From the NCBI GenBank assembly GCA_963816685.1, contig CAWFMB010000026.1, positions 62,001 to 126,000 of the forward strand: a DNA stretch of 64,000 bases, in the 5' to 3' direction. Positions 45,607 through 55,338 of this stretch are shown here, piece by piece. Source of the stretch: CAVYUC01 sp963816685. Lineage in GTDB: Bacteria; Bacteroidota; Bacteroidia; Bacteroidales; Prolixibacteraceae. The translations under genes were made by a program, and so were the position numbers. The notes below the pieces were generated by a model, which saw nothing but the letters and a program-made list of their open reading frames with translations, did no database searches and was not told the origin of the DNA. Positions within the stretch are counted from its first letter, which is position 1; each line of letters begins with the position of its first letter.

Positions 45607-46392
45607 TCAGGTTTCAATATTAAAGAAAAGAAGTGCAAAAGTACCTTTCCCGGGAGATGATTTCATTTTAAATCTGGCGTCCAGGATTTGTGTACGGCTT
45701 TCAAGGTTTTTTAATCCTAATCCATTTAATTCTTCGTTCATTTTAAAACCTTTTCCATTATCGCATATTGAAACTGCAAGATGACCAGATGAAAATCTGC
45801 ATTTTATAATTACAGTTGAAGCTTCTGAATGTTTGATTGAATTATTAAGCAATTCCTGGATTATTCGAAACACTGCCAGTTCCTTTTTCTGTTCAAACCG
45901 TGTGGATTCACTATTTGACCAGCATTCAACTTCAAATTGTCCGGATTTGGCAATCCAGTTGACCAATTCTTTCAAAGCATAATATAATCCTAATTTTTCG
46001 AGAGAGGGAGGTAATAAAGCATGTGAAATCCGGCGAACCTGACCAATTACTTCATCGATATAGATTTTTGTTTCAACTGCAAGTTCCTTCGAATCGTTTC
46101 CCGATTTTTTTTCGATTCGTGCAATATTCATTTTAACCACAGATAGCATTGCTCCTACCTCGTCATGTAAATCCCGTGCAACCCGTGTCCGTTCTTTTTC
46201 CTGAGCCAGAATTGTATTTTGAAGAATTTCTTTTTGATGTTCTGATTTTACTCTGTTCAATTCCAATTCTTTTTTTAACAACCTTTTTTGATAGGTAACA
46301 AAAAAGAAAAAAACTGCACCTGCCAGCAAAAGCATTCCGAATGTGCCTGTTAGATAAATCAGAATTATTTCACTATTTCCTGCATCAGGCAT
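45607..46392 (-). CDS. NarX-type sensor histidine kinase
   Basis: A 261-residue membrane-bound kinase with one N-terminal membrane segment (about 9-32) and almost no periplasmic sensor, then a coiled linker, a HisKA_3 dimerisation domain with phospho-accepting H76 in RVARDLHDEVGAMLS, and a HATPase domain (IIQELLNNSIKHSEAS, DNGKGF, GLGLKNLESR). With so little sensor domain the signal is likely internal or comes through a partner protein. Directly upstream of its response regulator. Confidence 0.94.
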   Translation of the reverse strand: MPDAGNSEIILIYLTGTFGMLLLAGAVFFFFVTYQKRLLKKELELNRVKSEHQKEILQNTILAQEKERTRVARDLHDEVGAMLSVVKMNIARIEKKSGNDSKELAVETKIYIDEVIGQVRRISHALLPPSLEKLGLYYALKELVNWIAKSGQFEVECWSNSESTRFEQKKELAVFRIIQELLNNSIKHSEASTVIIKCRFSSGHLAVSICDNGKGFKMNEELNGLGLKNLESRTQILDARFKMKSSPGKGTFALLFFNIET

Positions 46393-46469
46393 TTTTTTAA
46401 TATTAACCGGAAAGTTTAAATCAGACGCAAATTTAAAAAGTTTATACTATTTTAGAAATTGATTTGAAT

Positions 46470-47111
46470 TTAAGAATTATACATACTCCGTTCATCGCAA
46501 TATGGAGGACATAAACGGCAGAAATCGAATACTTCGGAAGAATCATCTTCCATACGTGATTCATTTATATCGGGATAAATCATTAGATTCATTGTTTTTG
46601 AAATACCAAAACTTATTTGTGCTTCCTGAGAATTCTGGGTATTAAAGATTTCGTGCAATTCAAACTTGGTCAGCAAATAAGCATTCGGATAAATATATTT
46701 CCTGAAAGGAGCTGATACATTTTCTGCATCCAGTTCACCTTCACGCCACTGGCGGTACCTTTTTATACTTTCTTTTACTTCGTTGGTTTTAGATGAAAAG
46801 TTCTCATTAATTTTCCCCAATTTAAAAACAGGAGTTTCGTAATCAGCATAAACATCACCACTACCCAAAAGAAATGCAGAAATTGCAAATGCAGATAACA
46901 CATATTTACCATCCACTTTTTCCTGTTCAAGTCCTAAATATATTCTTACCCTGTTTTCATCTTCTCCATTTAATAATTTGTATGTCTCTTTCTGAAGAAT
47001 TATTGGCGGCACAAGTAAACTAAAGGTAAGTTTTTCTTCTTCTGAAAAATTCATCCTCCAATTCTGAGCCTGTTGCTGTGGGATTTGATCACGTTTTAAA
47101 TTTATACTCAT
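46470..47111 (-). CDS. Unknown protein with C-terminal cysteine cluster
   Basis: Not recognised. A 213-residue soluble protein with no signal or membrane segment; mixed helix and strand (LTFSLLVPPIILQKETYKLL, KRYRQWREGELDAENV). The C-terminus has FDFCRLCPPYCDE, three Cys in a C-x2-C-x3-C pattern, which could bind a metal ion or an iron-sulfur cluster. It lies 77 bp upstream of the sensor kinase on the same strand and may belong to that unit. Confidence 0.6.
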   Translation of the reverse strand: MSINLKRDQIPQQQAQNWRMNFSEEEKLTFSLLVPPIILQKETYKLLNGEDENRVRIYLGLEQEKVDGKYVLSAFAISAFLLGSGDVYADYETPVFKLGKINENFSSKTNEVKESIKRYRQWREGELDAENVSAPFRKYIYPNAYLLTKFELHEIFNTQNSQEAQISFGISKTMNLMIYPDINESRMEDDSSEVFDFCRLCPPYCDERSMYNS

Positions 47112-47228
47112 TTGTTTGGTTATTTGGTTTAGTAAAAATATACAAAAACTTCAAAGAAATACAGTTAAAATAATATTTAAATCAATAAAAACATTTGAAA
47201 AAACAATATCTTTTAAAAGCAGATATAA

Positions 47229-47254
47229 AAAAACTGCCAGTGACGGCAGTTTTT
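47229..47254 (-). terminator. Terminator after the DUF6515 gene
   Basis: AAAAACTGCC (47229-47238) and GGCAGTTTTT (47245-47254) form a perfect 10-bp stem with a 6-nt loop, ending in T on the minus strand, 23 bp past the stop. Confidence 0.8.
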
Positions 47255-47276
47255 ATTTATTTACATTCAAATATTA

Positions 47277-48470
47277 TTAATAATATAAATCATCATCATA
47301 ATAACCTTCATTGTAGAAATCATCATTATAAGCATAATACCTTTCGGGATAATGAACCAAACGGAAACCTAAATCGGTATTCTCAAAAAACAGATTTCCA
47401 ACCCTGAAATATAAATAACCATTAATATAAACCTGCTCATAACCGGCTGGTAAATATTCAACCACCAGTCCAAACGGAACATCTACCAACACATAACCAA
47501 CTCCTCTGTAAAATCTGAATAAATGACCATCGTAATCATAGTAACGGTGATGATTATGAACAAATATTACCGGCCTGTGAACAAATTTACGAATGACATG
47601 GCCATATACAGGATGATGATAATAATTCCGGTGATACATGTATGATCTTGGATGATAACCATTGTAATAATCTATCCAGCTATTGTAATTCCAGCGATAA
47701 TTTTCCCACTGATGATTCCAGTGATTGTATTTCCGGTAATCATAATGCCTGAAATAGTCTCTGTCAAACTGATTGTAGTGTCTGTTGTTTGACCTGTATC
47801 TACCCGACCAGTTCTGATCATTCCCTTTATAATTTCGGTTTACTGAATATCTTCTGTCATTTTTATCCAGTTGATACATATTGTTACGGTTTCCGGAATT
47901 TGGTCTTCTGGTTGCCTGACCCGAGTTTTGTATGGAACTTCTTCTTTTGGAATTATCATACCTGCTGTTTGCTGAACCGGAGTTATTTGTCCTTTGCCGC
48001 GGTTGAACCGTTGAATTGCGTTGGGAACTGCTGTTATTTCTTCTGTTGGAATTTGGAACAGCCTGTGTTCTTTCCCGGGTAACCGGAGCATTGGACCTAG
48101 TAGTAGTTTCCCTTCGTTGTTGTGGCGGTTTTGTGGTTACCCGTCCTGGTTCATTCTGACGGTCAGGTGTTGTTGTTTTTTGTACTGAACGATTACTTCG
48201 GCTTTCAGCACGTGTTGGCACCTGTGCATTTTTTTGCCTTACTTCCTGGTTACGTTTGACCGAAGAATTACCGGAACTTCTCCGTGATGAATCATAATCC
48301 CGAAAAGTACTTTTTTGCTTTACTGTACTTTTTATCTGTTTGTCATCTTTCGGTTCCTGCGCCTCCCTGTTGGTTTGCCTGCGCTGAGCAGAAGCAGGAA
48401 TTCCTGCTGTTATTATAACTGTTGCCAAAATAAAGCCCGTAACAATCAGTTTTATTTTTATTGGTTTCAT
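47277..48470 (-). CDS. Secreted Arg/Asn/Tyr/His-rich protein, DUF6515-like C-terminus
   Basis: A 397-residue exported protein of unknown function. Seen: signal peptide (cut near ASAQ, residue 29), a low-complexity basic region (about 30-200) full of Arg, Asn, Ser, Thr and Gln, a middle part (about 200-305) extremely rich in Tyr, His, Asn, Arg and Trp (YFRHYDYRKYNHWNHQW), and a compact C-terminal domain (about 305-375; FRFYRGVGYVLVDVPFGLVV, LPAGYEQVYINGYLYFRV) resembling DUF6515. The tail is acidic and Tyr-rich. Such composition suggests surface, nucleic-acid or metal binding, which is inference. Confidence 0.7.
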   Translation of the reverse strand: MKPIKIKLIVTGFILATVIITAGIPASAQRRQTNREAQEPKDDKQIKSTVKQKSTFRDYDSSRRSSGNSSVKRNQEVRQKNAQVPTRAESRSNRSVQKTTTPDRQNEPGRVTTKPPQQRRETTTRSNAPVTRERTQAVPNSNRRNNSSSQRNSTVQPRQRTNNSGSANSRYDNSKRRSSIQNSGQATRRPNSGNRNNMYQLDKNDRRYSVNRNYKGNDQNWSGRYRSNNRHYNQFDRDYFRHYDYRKYNHWNHQWENYRWNYNSWIDYYNGYHPRSYMYHRNYYHHPVYGHVIRKFVHRPVIFVHNHHRYYDYDGHLFRFYRGVGYVLVDVPFGLVVEYLPAGYEQVYINGYLYFRVGNLFFENTDLGFRLVHYPERYYAYNDDFYNEGYYDDDLYY

Positions 48471-48654
48471 GACTTTTTAAATTTAAATTCAACGATTAAT
48501 TTGTTTTGCTTTTTTTAGGTGCCTAATTTAAAATACCGGTAATAAACTCAAACATAACAAACGATATGCCAAACAAGTAAAGCCTTGGTATCACAGCATT
48601 TTAAACATTAATAATAAGAAACTTACAGAATTTTTTATATTTAAATATTCTCTA

Positions 48655-48662
48655 TATTTTTG
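48655..48662 (+). promoter_or_regulatory. -7 element upstream of ruvX
   Basis: TATTTTTG matches the TAnnTTTG consensus exactly, 21 bp before the ruvX ATG; no clear -33 TTG is visible. Confidence 0.35.
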
Positions 48663-48682
48663 CAGCCGTGCAAGTAAATAAT

Positions 48683-49105
48683 ATGGCCAGAGTTTTAGCT
48701 ATCGATTATGGGAAAAAAAGAGTGGGTATTGCTGTTACAGACCCATTTCAAATAATAGCCAACAATTTAACTACTGTTCCGGCTCATACCATCTGGAATT
48801 TTTTAGATGAATATTTTCAAAAAGAGAAGGTGGAAAAGGTTGTGGTTGGTTATCCGCGCAAATTGAACAACGAAGCGTCAAGTGCTGTTATTTACATTAA
48901 TCCGTTCCTCAAGAAGTTTCAACTTAAATATCCCAATATTCAATTGGAAATTATTGATGAGAGGTTTACATCTAAAATAGCATTCCAAACCATGATTGAA
49001 GGAGGAGTAAAAAAACAAAAGAGAAGGGATAAAACAATGGTGGATGCCATTAGCGCAACAATAATCTTACAAAGTTACCTTGAACAAAAACGAAATCAAA
49101 GATGA
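48683..49105 (+). CDS. ruvX: RuvX/YqgF-type Holliday junction resolvase family protein
   Basis: A 140-residue RNase H-like nuclease, implicated in pre-16S rRNA processing and DNA repair. Seen: MARVLAIDYGKKRVGIAVTD (first acidic residue), IIDERFTSK, and DAISATIILQSYLE with the last catalytic Asp. ATG 48683 is preferred to a GTG at 48668 because MARVLAIDYG is the family start. Its stop overlaps the def start by 4 bp (ATGA). Confidence 0.94.
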   Translation: MARVLAIDYGKKRVGIAVTDPFQIIANNLTTVPAHTIWNFLDEYFQKEKVEKVVVGYPRKLNNEASSAVIYINPFLKKFQLKYPNIQLEIIDERFTSKIAFQTMIEGGVKKQKRRDKTMVDAISATIILQSYLEQKRNQR

Positions 49106-49659
49106 AGTATCCGATAACAGTATATGGAGACCCGATTTTAAGAAAGAAAGCCGAACCTGTTGATAAGAATTTGGAAGGGCTAAACGAAGTTATTGAAAAT
49201 ATGTGGGAAACCATGTATTATTCCGATGGTGTTGGACTAGCTGCTCCGCAGGTTGGAAAATCGATTCGGATTTTTATACTTGATGCAAGCTCAGGAGCCG
49301 ATGAAGAACCCGAACTGGAAGGTTTTAAAAAGGTATTTATTAATCCTCAGATAATCGAAAAATCAGGCGATGAATGGGTTATGAATGAGGGTTGCCTGAG
49401 CTTACCGGAAATAAGAGAAGATGTAGTTCGGCCTGACGTGGTGAGAATAAAATACTTCGATGAAAATTTTAATGAACACGATGAAGTTTTCAAAGGATTT
49501 GCCGGAAGAATAATCCAGCATGAATATGATCATCTGGAAGGAGTTTTATTTGTGGATTATTTGTCACCTCTCAGAAAAAGATTGCTTAAAGGAAAATTAA
49601 ACAGTATTGCCCGCGGAAAAATAACACCTCATTACAAGATAAAAGTTCCTGCAAAATAA
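49102..49659 (+). CDS. def: Peptide deformylase
   Basis: Removes the formyl group from new proteins. The 185-residue enzyme has all three metal motifs: GVGLAAPQVG, EGCLSLPE (metal-binding Cys) and HEYDHLEGVLF (HExxH-like). Translationally coupled to ruvX. Confidence 0.97.
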   Translation: MKYPITVYGDPILRKKAEPVDKNLEGLNEVIENMWETMYYSDGVGLAAPQVGKSIRIFILDASSGADEEPELEGFKKVFINPQIIEKSGDEWVMNEGCLSLPEIREDVVRPDVVRIKYFDENFNEHDEVFKGFAGRIIQHEYDHLEGVLFVDYLSPLRKRLLKGKLNSIARGKITPHYKIKVPAK

Positions 49660-49705
49660 GTGTAACTATTTACCGGTATTTCCGTTCTGATGATAGCATT
49701 CATTC

Positions 49706-51742
49706 ATGCCAATTCAGTTGGAAAAAACTGTTCAAAAAATACCTTTTCTGCGGCTTTCAATTGCTCTTGTAACCGGAATTTTTGTAGCTTCATCCATTGA
49801 ATTTACAAATCAATCCACATTCATTGCATTTGCATTTTTTTTAGCAGGACTATTGCTGTTGAATCATTTTTACAGCTATAAGCTTTCCACATTATTCGGA
49901 ATTGGTGTCCATATTTTATTGTTTTTTTTAGGTGTTACAGTGTATTCATTCCACAATAAAGGACCTAAATTCTACCCCAATGGCAAATATACGGCAACCA
50001 TTCTGGAAACACCGGTTGAAAAAGCTAACAGCAGGAAATCATTACTTCGGATAAATGCATTCATCAAAAATGATTCTGTTTTTCCAACAAATGAAAAAAT
50101 GCTTGTTTATTTTTCAAAGCAGGCAAATGTAGCATCTCTTGAACCGGGAGATGTTATCATTTTTAATGCATCACCGCAATTAATCACAAATTTTGGAAAT
50201 CCATTCGAATTTGATTATAAAAAATTCCTTCAGCAAAAAAACATTTACCGTCAGGTTTATCTTTCATCGCAAAGCTGGAAAAAAACCAATTTGAAAAGTT
50301 CTTTTTCATTAAAAATGATTGCAGAAAAAACCAGAACTGAACTGTTGGAAATTTACAGAAACAAAATTCCGGGAGATAATGAAATGAATATAATTTCTGC
50401 CTTAACTTTAGGTTATAAGGCTGAACTTGATCCACAGACAAAGCAAACATTCTCCTCGTCTGGAGCAATGCATGTACTGGCTGTTTCAGGATTACATGTT
50501 GGTATCATTTTTTGGGTATTAACATCTTTATTAAGTTTTCTTAAAAAATACAAAACAGGTAAAATCGTTTTTGTATTGATAATTGTTGCCTCTCTTTGGG
50601 TTTATGCATTTTTAACCGGATTATCACCTTCTGTTTCGCGCGCTGCAACCATGTTTTCTTTTTTGGTGACAGGAACAAACATGAATCGTCAGGTTAATAT
50701 TTACAATTCTTTGGCAGGCTCAGCATTTTTTCTGTTACTTATCAACCCTAATAACCTGTCGGAAGTGGGATTTCAACTCTCCTATTCGGCTGTTTTTGGT
50801 ATCGTATTTTTACAACCAAAATTCGATAAACTGGTTATCATTAAAAATAAAATTCCACGTTTTTTCTGGCAACTATTAACGGTTTCGGTAGCCGCACAAA
50901 TAGCAACTTTCCCTTTTACCATTTACTATTTTAATCAATTCCCAACCTATTTCTGGATTTCAAACCTTTTTGTTATTCCTGTTGTAATGGTACTAATCCC
51001 ACTTGGATTTTTACTTTTGATTTTCAGTTCTGTTTCAATAATATCTGCAATTTTATCGTTTTGTATTCATTATCTTATTTTCGGGATGTTCAAAATGCTG
51101 TTATTTATTGAGTCATTCCCGTATTCAGTATTCCATGTATCCATATCAACTGTTGAATTTGTATTGATTTTGAGTATTCTTTTTTCCTTTTTCATTTTCC
51201 TTAATAAACTCAATAACAGTCATTTAAAAACTTCACTTGTTTTTACTCTGTTCCTTTTTATTTTCTCTATGGCTGTTAAAATTGATAATGCATTTCAAAA
51301 GGAGTTAATCGTATATAATCATCCGGAAAACATAGTCATTCATCTTATCTCTGGTAAGACAAACTACATTGTTTCCGAAAAGAAAATGAAACATGAAGAT
51401 TTTTCCTTCACATTGATTAACACTACAGTAAAAAAATTAATGCTGAAAACTCCAATTTATCTGACATGCAATGATAATTTTAAAGATGGTTACTTTTTCC
51501 AAAAAAACGGGATTATGAAATTTGAGGGCAAAACAATATTATTTTCACCTGATTTAAATTCATTTCCAAAAACTATTTCACCCGATATTTTAATTAATCC
51601 TTTAAACTTCAATGAAATTCCAAATGAGAATGAATTAAATTATAAAATTGTCACCAACAAAAAAGAAAATATTACAAATGAATTTTATGCATCAAAGTTT
51701 CATTTTCTTGAAGAAAGCGGCGCATATATAAAAAAATGGTGA
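49706..51742 (+). CDS. comEC: ComEC/Rec2-family DNA-uptake membrane protein
   Basis: Predicted inner-membrane channel for single-stranded DNA in competence, 678 residues. Seen: N-terminal membrane segments, a DUF4131-type soluble region (about 90-190), and the competence membrane domain with SGAMHVLAVSGLHVGIIFW and AFLTGLSPSVSRAATMFSF signatures. The C-terminal 150 residues do not show the HxHxDH motif of the metallo-beta-lactamase domain found in full-length ComEC. Competence is not proven by this gene alone. It follows def by 46 bp. Confidence 0.9.
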   Translation: MPIQLEKTVQKIPFLRLSIALVTGIFVASSIEFTNQSTFIAFAFFLAGLLLLNHFYSYKLSTLFGIGVHILLFFLGVTVYSFHNKGPKFYPNGKYTATILETPVEKANSRKSLLRINAFIKNDSVFPTNEKMLVYFSKQANVASLEPGDVIIFNASPQLITNFGNPFEFDYKKFLQQKNIYRQVYLSSQSWKKTNLKSSFSLKMIAEKTRTELLEIYRNKIPGDNEMNIISALTLGYKAELDPQTKQTFSSSGAMHVLAVSGLHVGIIFWVLTSLLSFLKKYKTGKIVFVLIIVASLWVYAFLTGLSPSVSRAATMFSFLVTGTNMNRQVNIYNSLAGSAFFLLLINPNNLSEVGFQLSYSAVFGIVFLQPKFDKLVIIKNKIPRFFWQLLTVSVAAQIATFPFTIYYFNQFPTYFWISNLFVIPVVMVLIPLGFLLLIFSSVSIISAILSFCIHYLIFGMFKMLLFIESFPYSVFHVSISTVEFVLILSILFSFFIFLNKLNNSHLKTSLVFTLFLFIFSMAVKIDNAFQKELIVYNHPENIVIHLISGKTNYIVSEKKMKHEDFSFTLINTTVKKLMLKTPIYLTCNDNFKDGYFFQKNGIMKFEGKTILFSPDLNSFPKTISPDILINPLNFNEIPNENELNYKIVTNKKENITNEFYASKFHFLEESGAYIKKW

Positions 51743-51848
51743 TTTATATATTAAATGTACCGGAAGAAAACAGAAAAAAATATGATTTGCTGGTAATTCA
51801 AAAGTTAATATCTTACTTTGTAACAATTAATAAAAGAGAAATACAGGA

Positions 51849-53183
51849 ATGAAAGTTGTTATTGCAGGTGCCGGAGAAGTTGGTACACACTTAGCCAGAA
51901 TGCTTAGTAATGAGGAACATGACATTGTTTTACTTGATGACTCGCCTGAAAAATTAGCTAAAATAAGCAGTGATGTAGACTTAATGACCTACACCGGTTC
52001 TGCCCATTCCTTTCAGGATTTAAAACAAACCGGTTTAGCAAAAGCAGATTTATTTATTGCGGTTACACCTTTCGAAGAAAGAAATGTTTTGGCCTGTTCA
52101 ATGGCATCATATCTCGGAGTTGGGCGTACAATTGCGCGAATTAACAATTCTGAGTACCTGAAAGAACGGTACAGATTTAAGCTCAACCACATGGGAATTA
52201 ATGAATTAATTTATCCTGAGAGTCTGGCCGCCAAAGAAATTGTTGCAGCAGTTAAACAAACCGGAACCCGGCAGTTAATTGAGTTTTCAAATGGAAAACT
52301 GCTGCTGATGGGTATAAAAGTCAGAGAGGACGCACCCATTTTAAATAAAACTTTTGTGGAATTGGGGCAGGAACACGAACAAATGTTGGTAGTAGCCATT
52401 AATCGTGAAAGTGAAACCATCATTCCCAATGGTACTGATTTTATAAAAAATGGCGACATTGTTTTTTTTATTGCCACCCGTGCCGAACAGCAACATATAT
52501 TCGAACTAACAGCTAAAAAAACCTTCGAAGTAAAAAATATTATGTTTTTGGGTGGAAGCCGGATAGCTCAGAAAGCTGTGGAAAAGTTAGGCGATCAGTA
52601 TCGGATTAAAGTAGTTGAGAGTGATATTGAAAAATGCAGGCTTGTAGCTGAAAGTCAGGAAAATGCACTTGTAATCAACGGCGATTGCAGAAACCTGAAG
52701 TTGCTGCAGGACGAAGGGCTTGAAAAAATGGATGCAGTTGTTGCCACTACAGGAAATTCCGAAACAAATATCCTGAGTTGCCATCTTGCAAAAACTGTAG
52801 GTGTGAGGCGTACAATTGCCGAAGTTGAAAATCTTGCATTTATGGGTCTGGCCGAAAATATGAATATCGGAAGTATTATTAATAAGAAACTGATTGCAGC
52901 AAGTTATATTTACCGGTTTACATTGAATGCTGCGATTTCAAAGGTTAAATGCCTCACTGCTTCTGATGCAGAGGTTTTTGAATTTATAGCCAAACCAAAT
53001 GCAAAGATTACGCAGAAGCCAATTAAAAGTTTAGGGTTTCCGGATGAAGCCAAAATCGGTGGAATCATCCGCGGTGAACAAGGTTATATTGCAAATGGCG
53101 ATACCCAAATAAAAGAAGGTGATAAAGTAGTGGTTTTTACCCTTCCTTCAGGAATTAAAAAATTAGAAAAGTTTTTTAAGTAA
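51849..53183 (+). CDS. trkA: Trk potassium uptake regulator TrkA
   Basis: Cytoplasmic nucleotide-binding gating subunit of the Trk potassium channel, 444 residues. Two RCK units, each with a Rossmann loop: GAGEVGTHLARML at residue 7 and GGSRIAQKAVEKL near 236; each is followed by a TrkA-C region (LLLMGIKVREDAPIL; EFIAKPNAKITQKPIKSL). trkH follows 21 bp later in an operon. Confidence 0.96.
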   Translation: MKVVIAGAGEVGTHLARMLSNEEHDIVLLDDSPEKLAKISSDVDLMTYTGSAHSFQDLKQTGLAKADLFIAVTPFEERNVLACSMASYLGVGRTIARINNSEYLKERYRFKLNHMGINELIYPESLAAKEIVAAVKQTGTRQLIEFSNGKLLLMGIKVREDAPILNKTFVELGQEHEQMLVVAINRESETIIPNGTDFIKNGDIVFFIATRAEQQHIFELTAKKTFEVKNIMFLGGSRIAQKAVEKLGDQYRIKVVESDIEKCRLVAESQENALVINGDCRNLKLLQDEGLEKMDAVVATTGNSETNILSCHLAKTVGVRRTIAEVENLAFMGLAENMNIGSIINKKLIAASYIYRFTLNAAISKVKCLTASDAEVFEFIAKPNAKITQKPIKSLGFPDEAKIGGIIRGEQGYIANGDTQIKEGDKVVVFTLPSGIKKLEKFFK

Positions 53184-53204
53184 ATTCGAAGTTTTTGCCA
53201 AAGC

Positions 53205-54650
53205 ATGAATTACAAAATAATTTTTCGCGTTCTTGGATTTTTGCTGTTTGTTGAAGGCTTTGCAATGCTTTTGGCACTTGTTGTTTCACTTATTTACGAT
53301 GAATATGATAAAACCGGCTTTTTAATTTCAGCCGGAATTAATATGGTTCTTGGAACAGCAATAATCTTACTCACTTCGAAAGTTAACAAGGATATTGGAA
53401 AAAAAGAAGGATTTATAATTGTATCATTTGTCTGGATTGTCTTTTCTTTTTTTGGCAGCCTTCCTTACATCATCAGTGGTGCAATACCCAATTTCACCAA
53501 TGCTTTTTTTGAAACCATATCAGGATTTACCACAACAGGATCTTCTATTCTTGAAGATATTGAAGCACTTCCACATGGAATTTTATTCTGGCGGAGCATT
53601 ACACAATGGTTAGGCGGAATGGGTATTATCGTTTTGTCGCTTGCAATTTTACCTGTTTTCGGAATTGGCGGGATGCAGCTGTTTATTGCAGAAGTTCCCG
53701 GACCGACACCCGATAAAATAAGTCCTAGAATAAGACAAACTGCCAAAACACTTTGGGTAATTTATCTTGGATTTACTATTGTTGAAACACTGTTACTCTG
53801 GTTAGGTGGAATGTCTTTTTTCGATGCTGTTTGCCATTCATTTACTACAATGGCTACCGGTGGTTTTTCAACAAAGCAGGCAAGTATTGCCTACTGGCAG
53901 TCTCCGTTTATTCACTATGTAATTATCCTGTTTATGTTTTTTGCAGGAACCAATTTTACTCTTTCCTATATTGCTATAAAAGGAAAATTTAGCCGTGTTT
54001 TCCGTGATGAAGAATTTAAATATTACAGCTTATTTATCATTGGTTTTACCTTATTTATTTTTGCAGGACTTTTATTTACAGCACAACTCGGAATTGAAGA
54101 GGCATTTCGGGATTCACTTTTTCAGGTTGTTTCAATTATCACTACAACCGGCTTTGCTACAGCCGATTATTTAATTTGGCATCCGCTTTTAACCCTGCTG
54201 ATCTTCGCACTTTTCTTTTTTGGAGGCTCAGCTGGTTCAACCGGTGGTGGAATTAAAATAATGAGAATTGTGATTCTGATTAAAACCAGCTACTATGAAT
54301 TACGGCGTATGCTGCATCCTCACGCTATTATACCTGTAAAATTCAACAAGCATTCAGTTGATGCCAAAATTATTACCAATGTGCTGGCTTTCTTCATGTT
54401 TTATTTCATCATATTTGGTTTCAGTACCGTGATTTTTATCATTATTGAACCCGAGCTGGAATCCTCAATGGGAGCTGTTGCAACCTGTTTGGGAAATATA
54501 GGACCAGGATTAGGCTCAGTTGGTCCTGCCGAAAATTTTCTACATATTAAACCAATTGGAAAATGGTTTCTCTCTTTTCTGATGTTGCTTGGCCGGCTGG
54601 AATTATTTACTGTATTGGTACTTTTTTCACCTTCATTTTGGAAAGAGTAA
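53205..54650 (+). CDS. trkH: Trk-type potassium uptake channel TrkH
   Basis: Membrane pore subunit, 481 residues and about ten membrane segments. Seen: the four selectivity loops with glycine residues, for example SGFTTTGSSIL, FTTMATGGFST, ITTTGFATADY and CLGNIGPGLGSVG. The GGSAGSTGGGIK loop is the intramembrane gate. It pairs with TrkA immediately upstream and takes up potassium. Confidence 0.96.
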   Translation: MNYKIIFRVLGFLLFVEGFAMLLALVVSLIYDEYDKTGFLISAGINMVLGTAIILLTSKVNKDIGKKEGFIIVSFVWIVFSFFGSLPYIISGAIPNFTNAFFETISGFTTTGSSILEDIEALPHGILFWRSITQWLGGMGIIVLSLAILPVFGIGGMQLFIAEVPGPTPDKISPRIRQTAKTLWVIYLGFTIVETLLLWLGGMSFFDAVCHSFTTMATGGFSTKQASIAYWQSPFIHYVIILFMFFAGTNFTLSYIAIKGKFSRVFRDEEFKYYSLFIIGFTLFIFAGLLFTAQLGIEEAFRDSLFQVVSIITTTGFATADYLIWHPLLTLLIFALFFFGGSAGSTGGGIKIMRIVILIKTSYYELRRMLHPHAIIPVKFNKHSVDAKIITNVLAFFMFYFIIFGFSTVIFIIIEPELESSMGAVATCLGNIGPGLGSVGPAENFLHIKPIGKWFLSFLMLLGRLELFTVLVLFSPSFWKE

Positions 54651-54653
54651 GAA

Positions 54654-55268
54654 TTACATCTCGAGAACTCCTTTTCCTTTCCTGATGATTTCTATCTGAT
54701 TGCCGGTACAGTCAATTACAGTGGATGGAGTTAATTGTCCGTAACCACCATCAATAACAATATCCGCAACATCCTGATACTTTTCGTGAATCAATTCAGG
54801 GTCAGTTGTATATTCAAGTATATCATCGTCATTTCGAATGGAAGTGGAAAGAATTGGATTTCCAAGTTCATACACTATTTCACGAATTATATTATTATCA
54901 GGAACACGTATTCCAACTGTTTTTTTCTTTCCTTTGAAATACTTGGGAACATTATTATTTGCCTCCAGAATGAAGGTAAACGGTCCCGGTAAATTCTTTT
55001 TCATCAGTTTGAAAACAGTATTCGAAATTGGTTTTGTATAGTCAGAAATATGACTTAAATCGCTGCAAATAAATGAGAAATTAGCTTTCTCCACTTTTAT
55101 CCCCTTAAATCGTGCAACTTTTTCAACAGCCTTTGTATTTGTAATATCACATCCAATTGCATAAACTGTATCAGTCGGATAAATAATTACGCCGTCATTT
55201 CTTAAAACATCCACAACTTGCCTGATATCTCGTGGATTTGGATTCTCGTTAAATAACCGTACCAACAT
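54654..55268 (-). CDS. tsaC: L-threonylcarbamoyladenylate synthase
   Basis: Makes threonylcarbamoyl-AMP for t6A37 modification of tRNAs decoding ANN codons. From ATG 55268 it has 204 residues; the frame extends to 55322 but would collide with the divergent gene's promoter. Seen: GVIIYPTDTVYAIGCDITN, the SUA5/YrdC core (LMKKNLPGPFTFILEA, KTVGIRVPDN, NPILSTSIR) and STVIDCTGNQIEIIRKGKG. It corresponds to the YrdC-domain-only form without the Sua5 C-terminal domain. Confidence 0.94.
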   Translation of the reverse strand: MLVRLFNENPNPRDIRQVVDVLRNDGVIIYPTDTVYAIGCDITNTKAVEKVARFKGIKVEKANFSFICSDLSHISDYTKPISNTVFKLMKKNLPGPFTFILEANNNVPKYFKGKKKTVGIRVPDNNIIREIVYELGNPILSTSIRNDDDILEYTTDPELIHEKYQDVADIVIDGGYGQLTPSTVIDCTGNQIEIIRKGKGVLEM

Positions 55269-55338
55269 AGTTTTTATAAATTTGCACACTAAAAGTATAA
55301 ATTTTAGATTTATATAGAACAACTACATTCTGTTTTTC

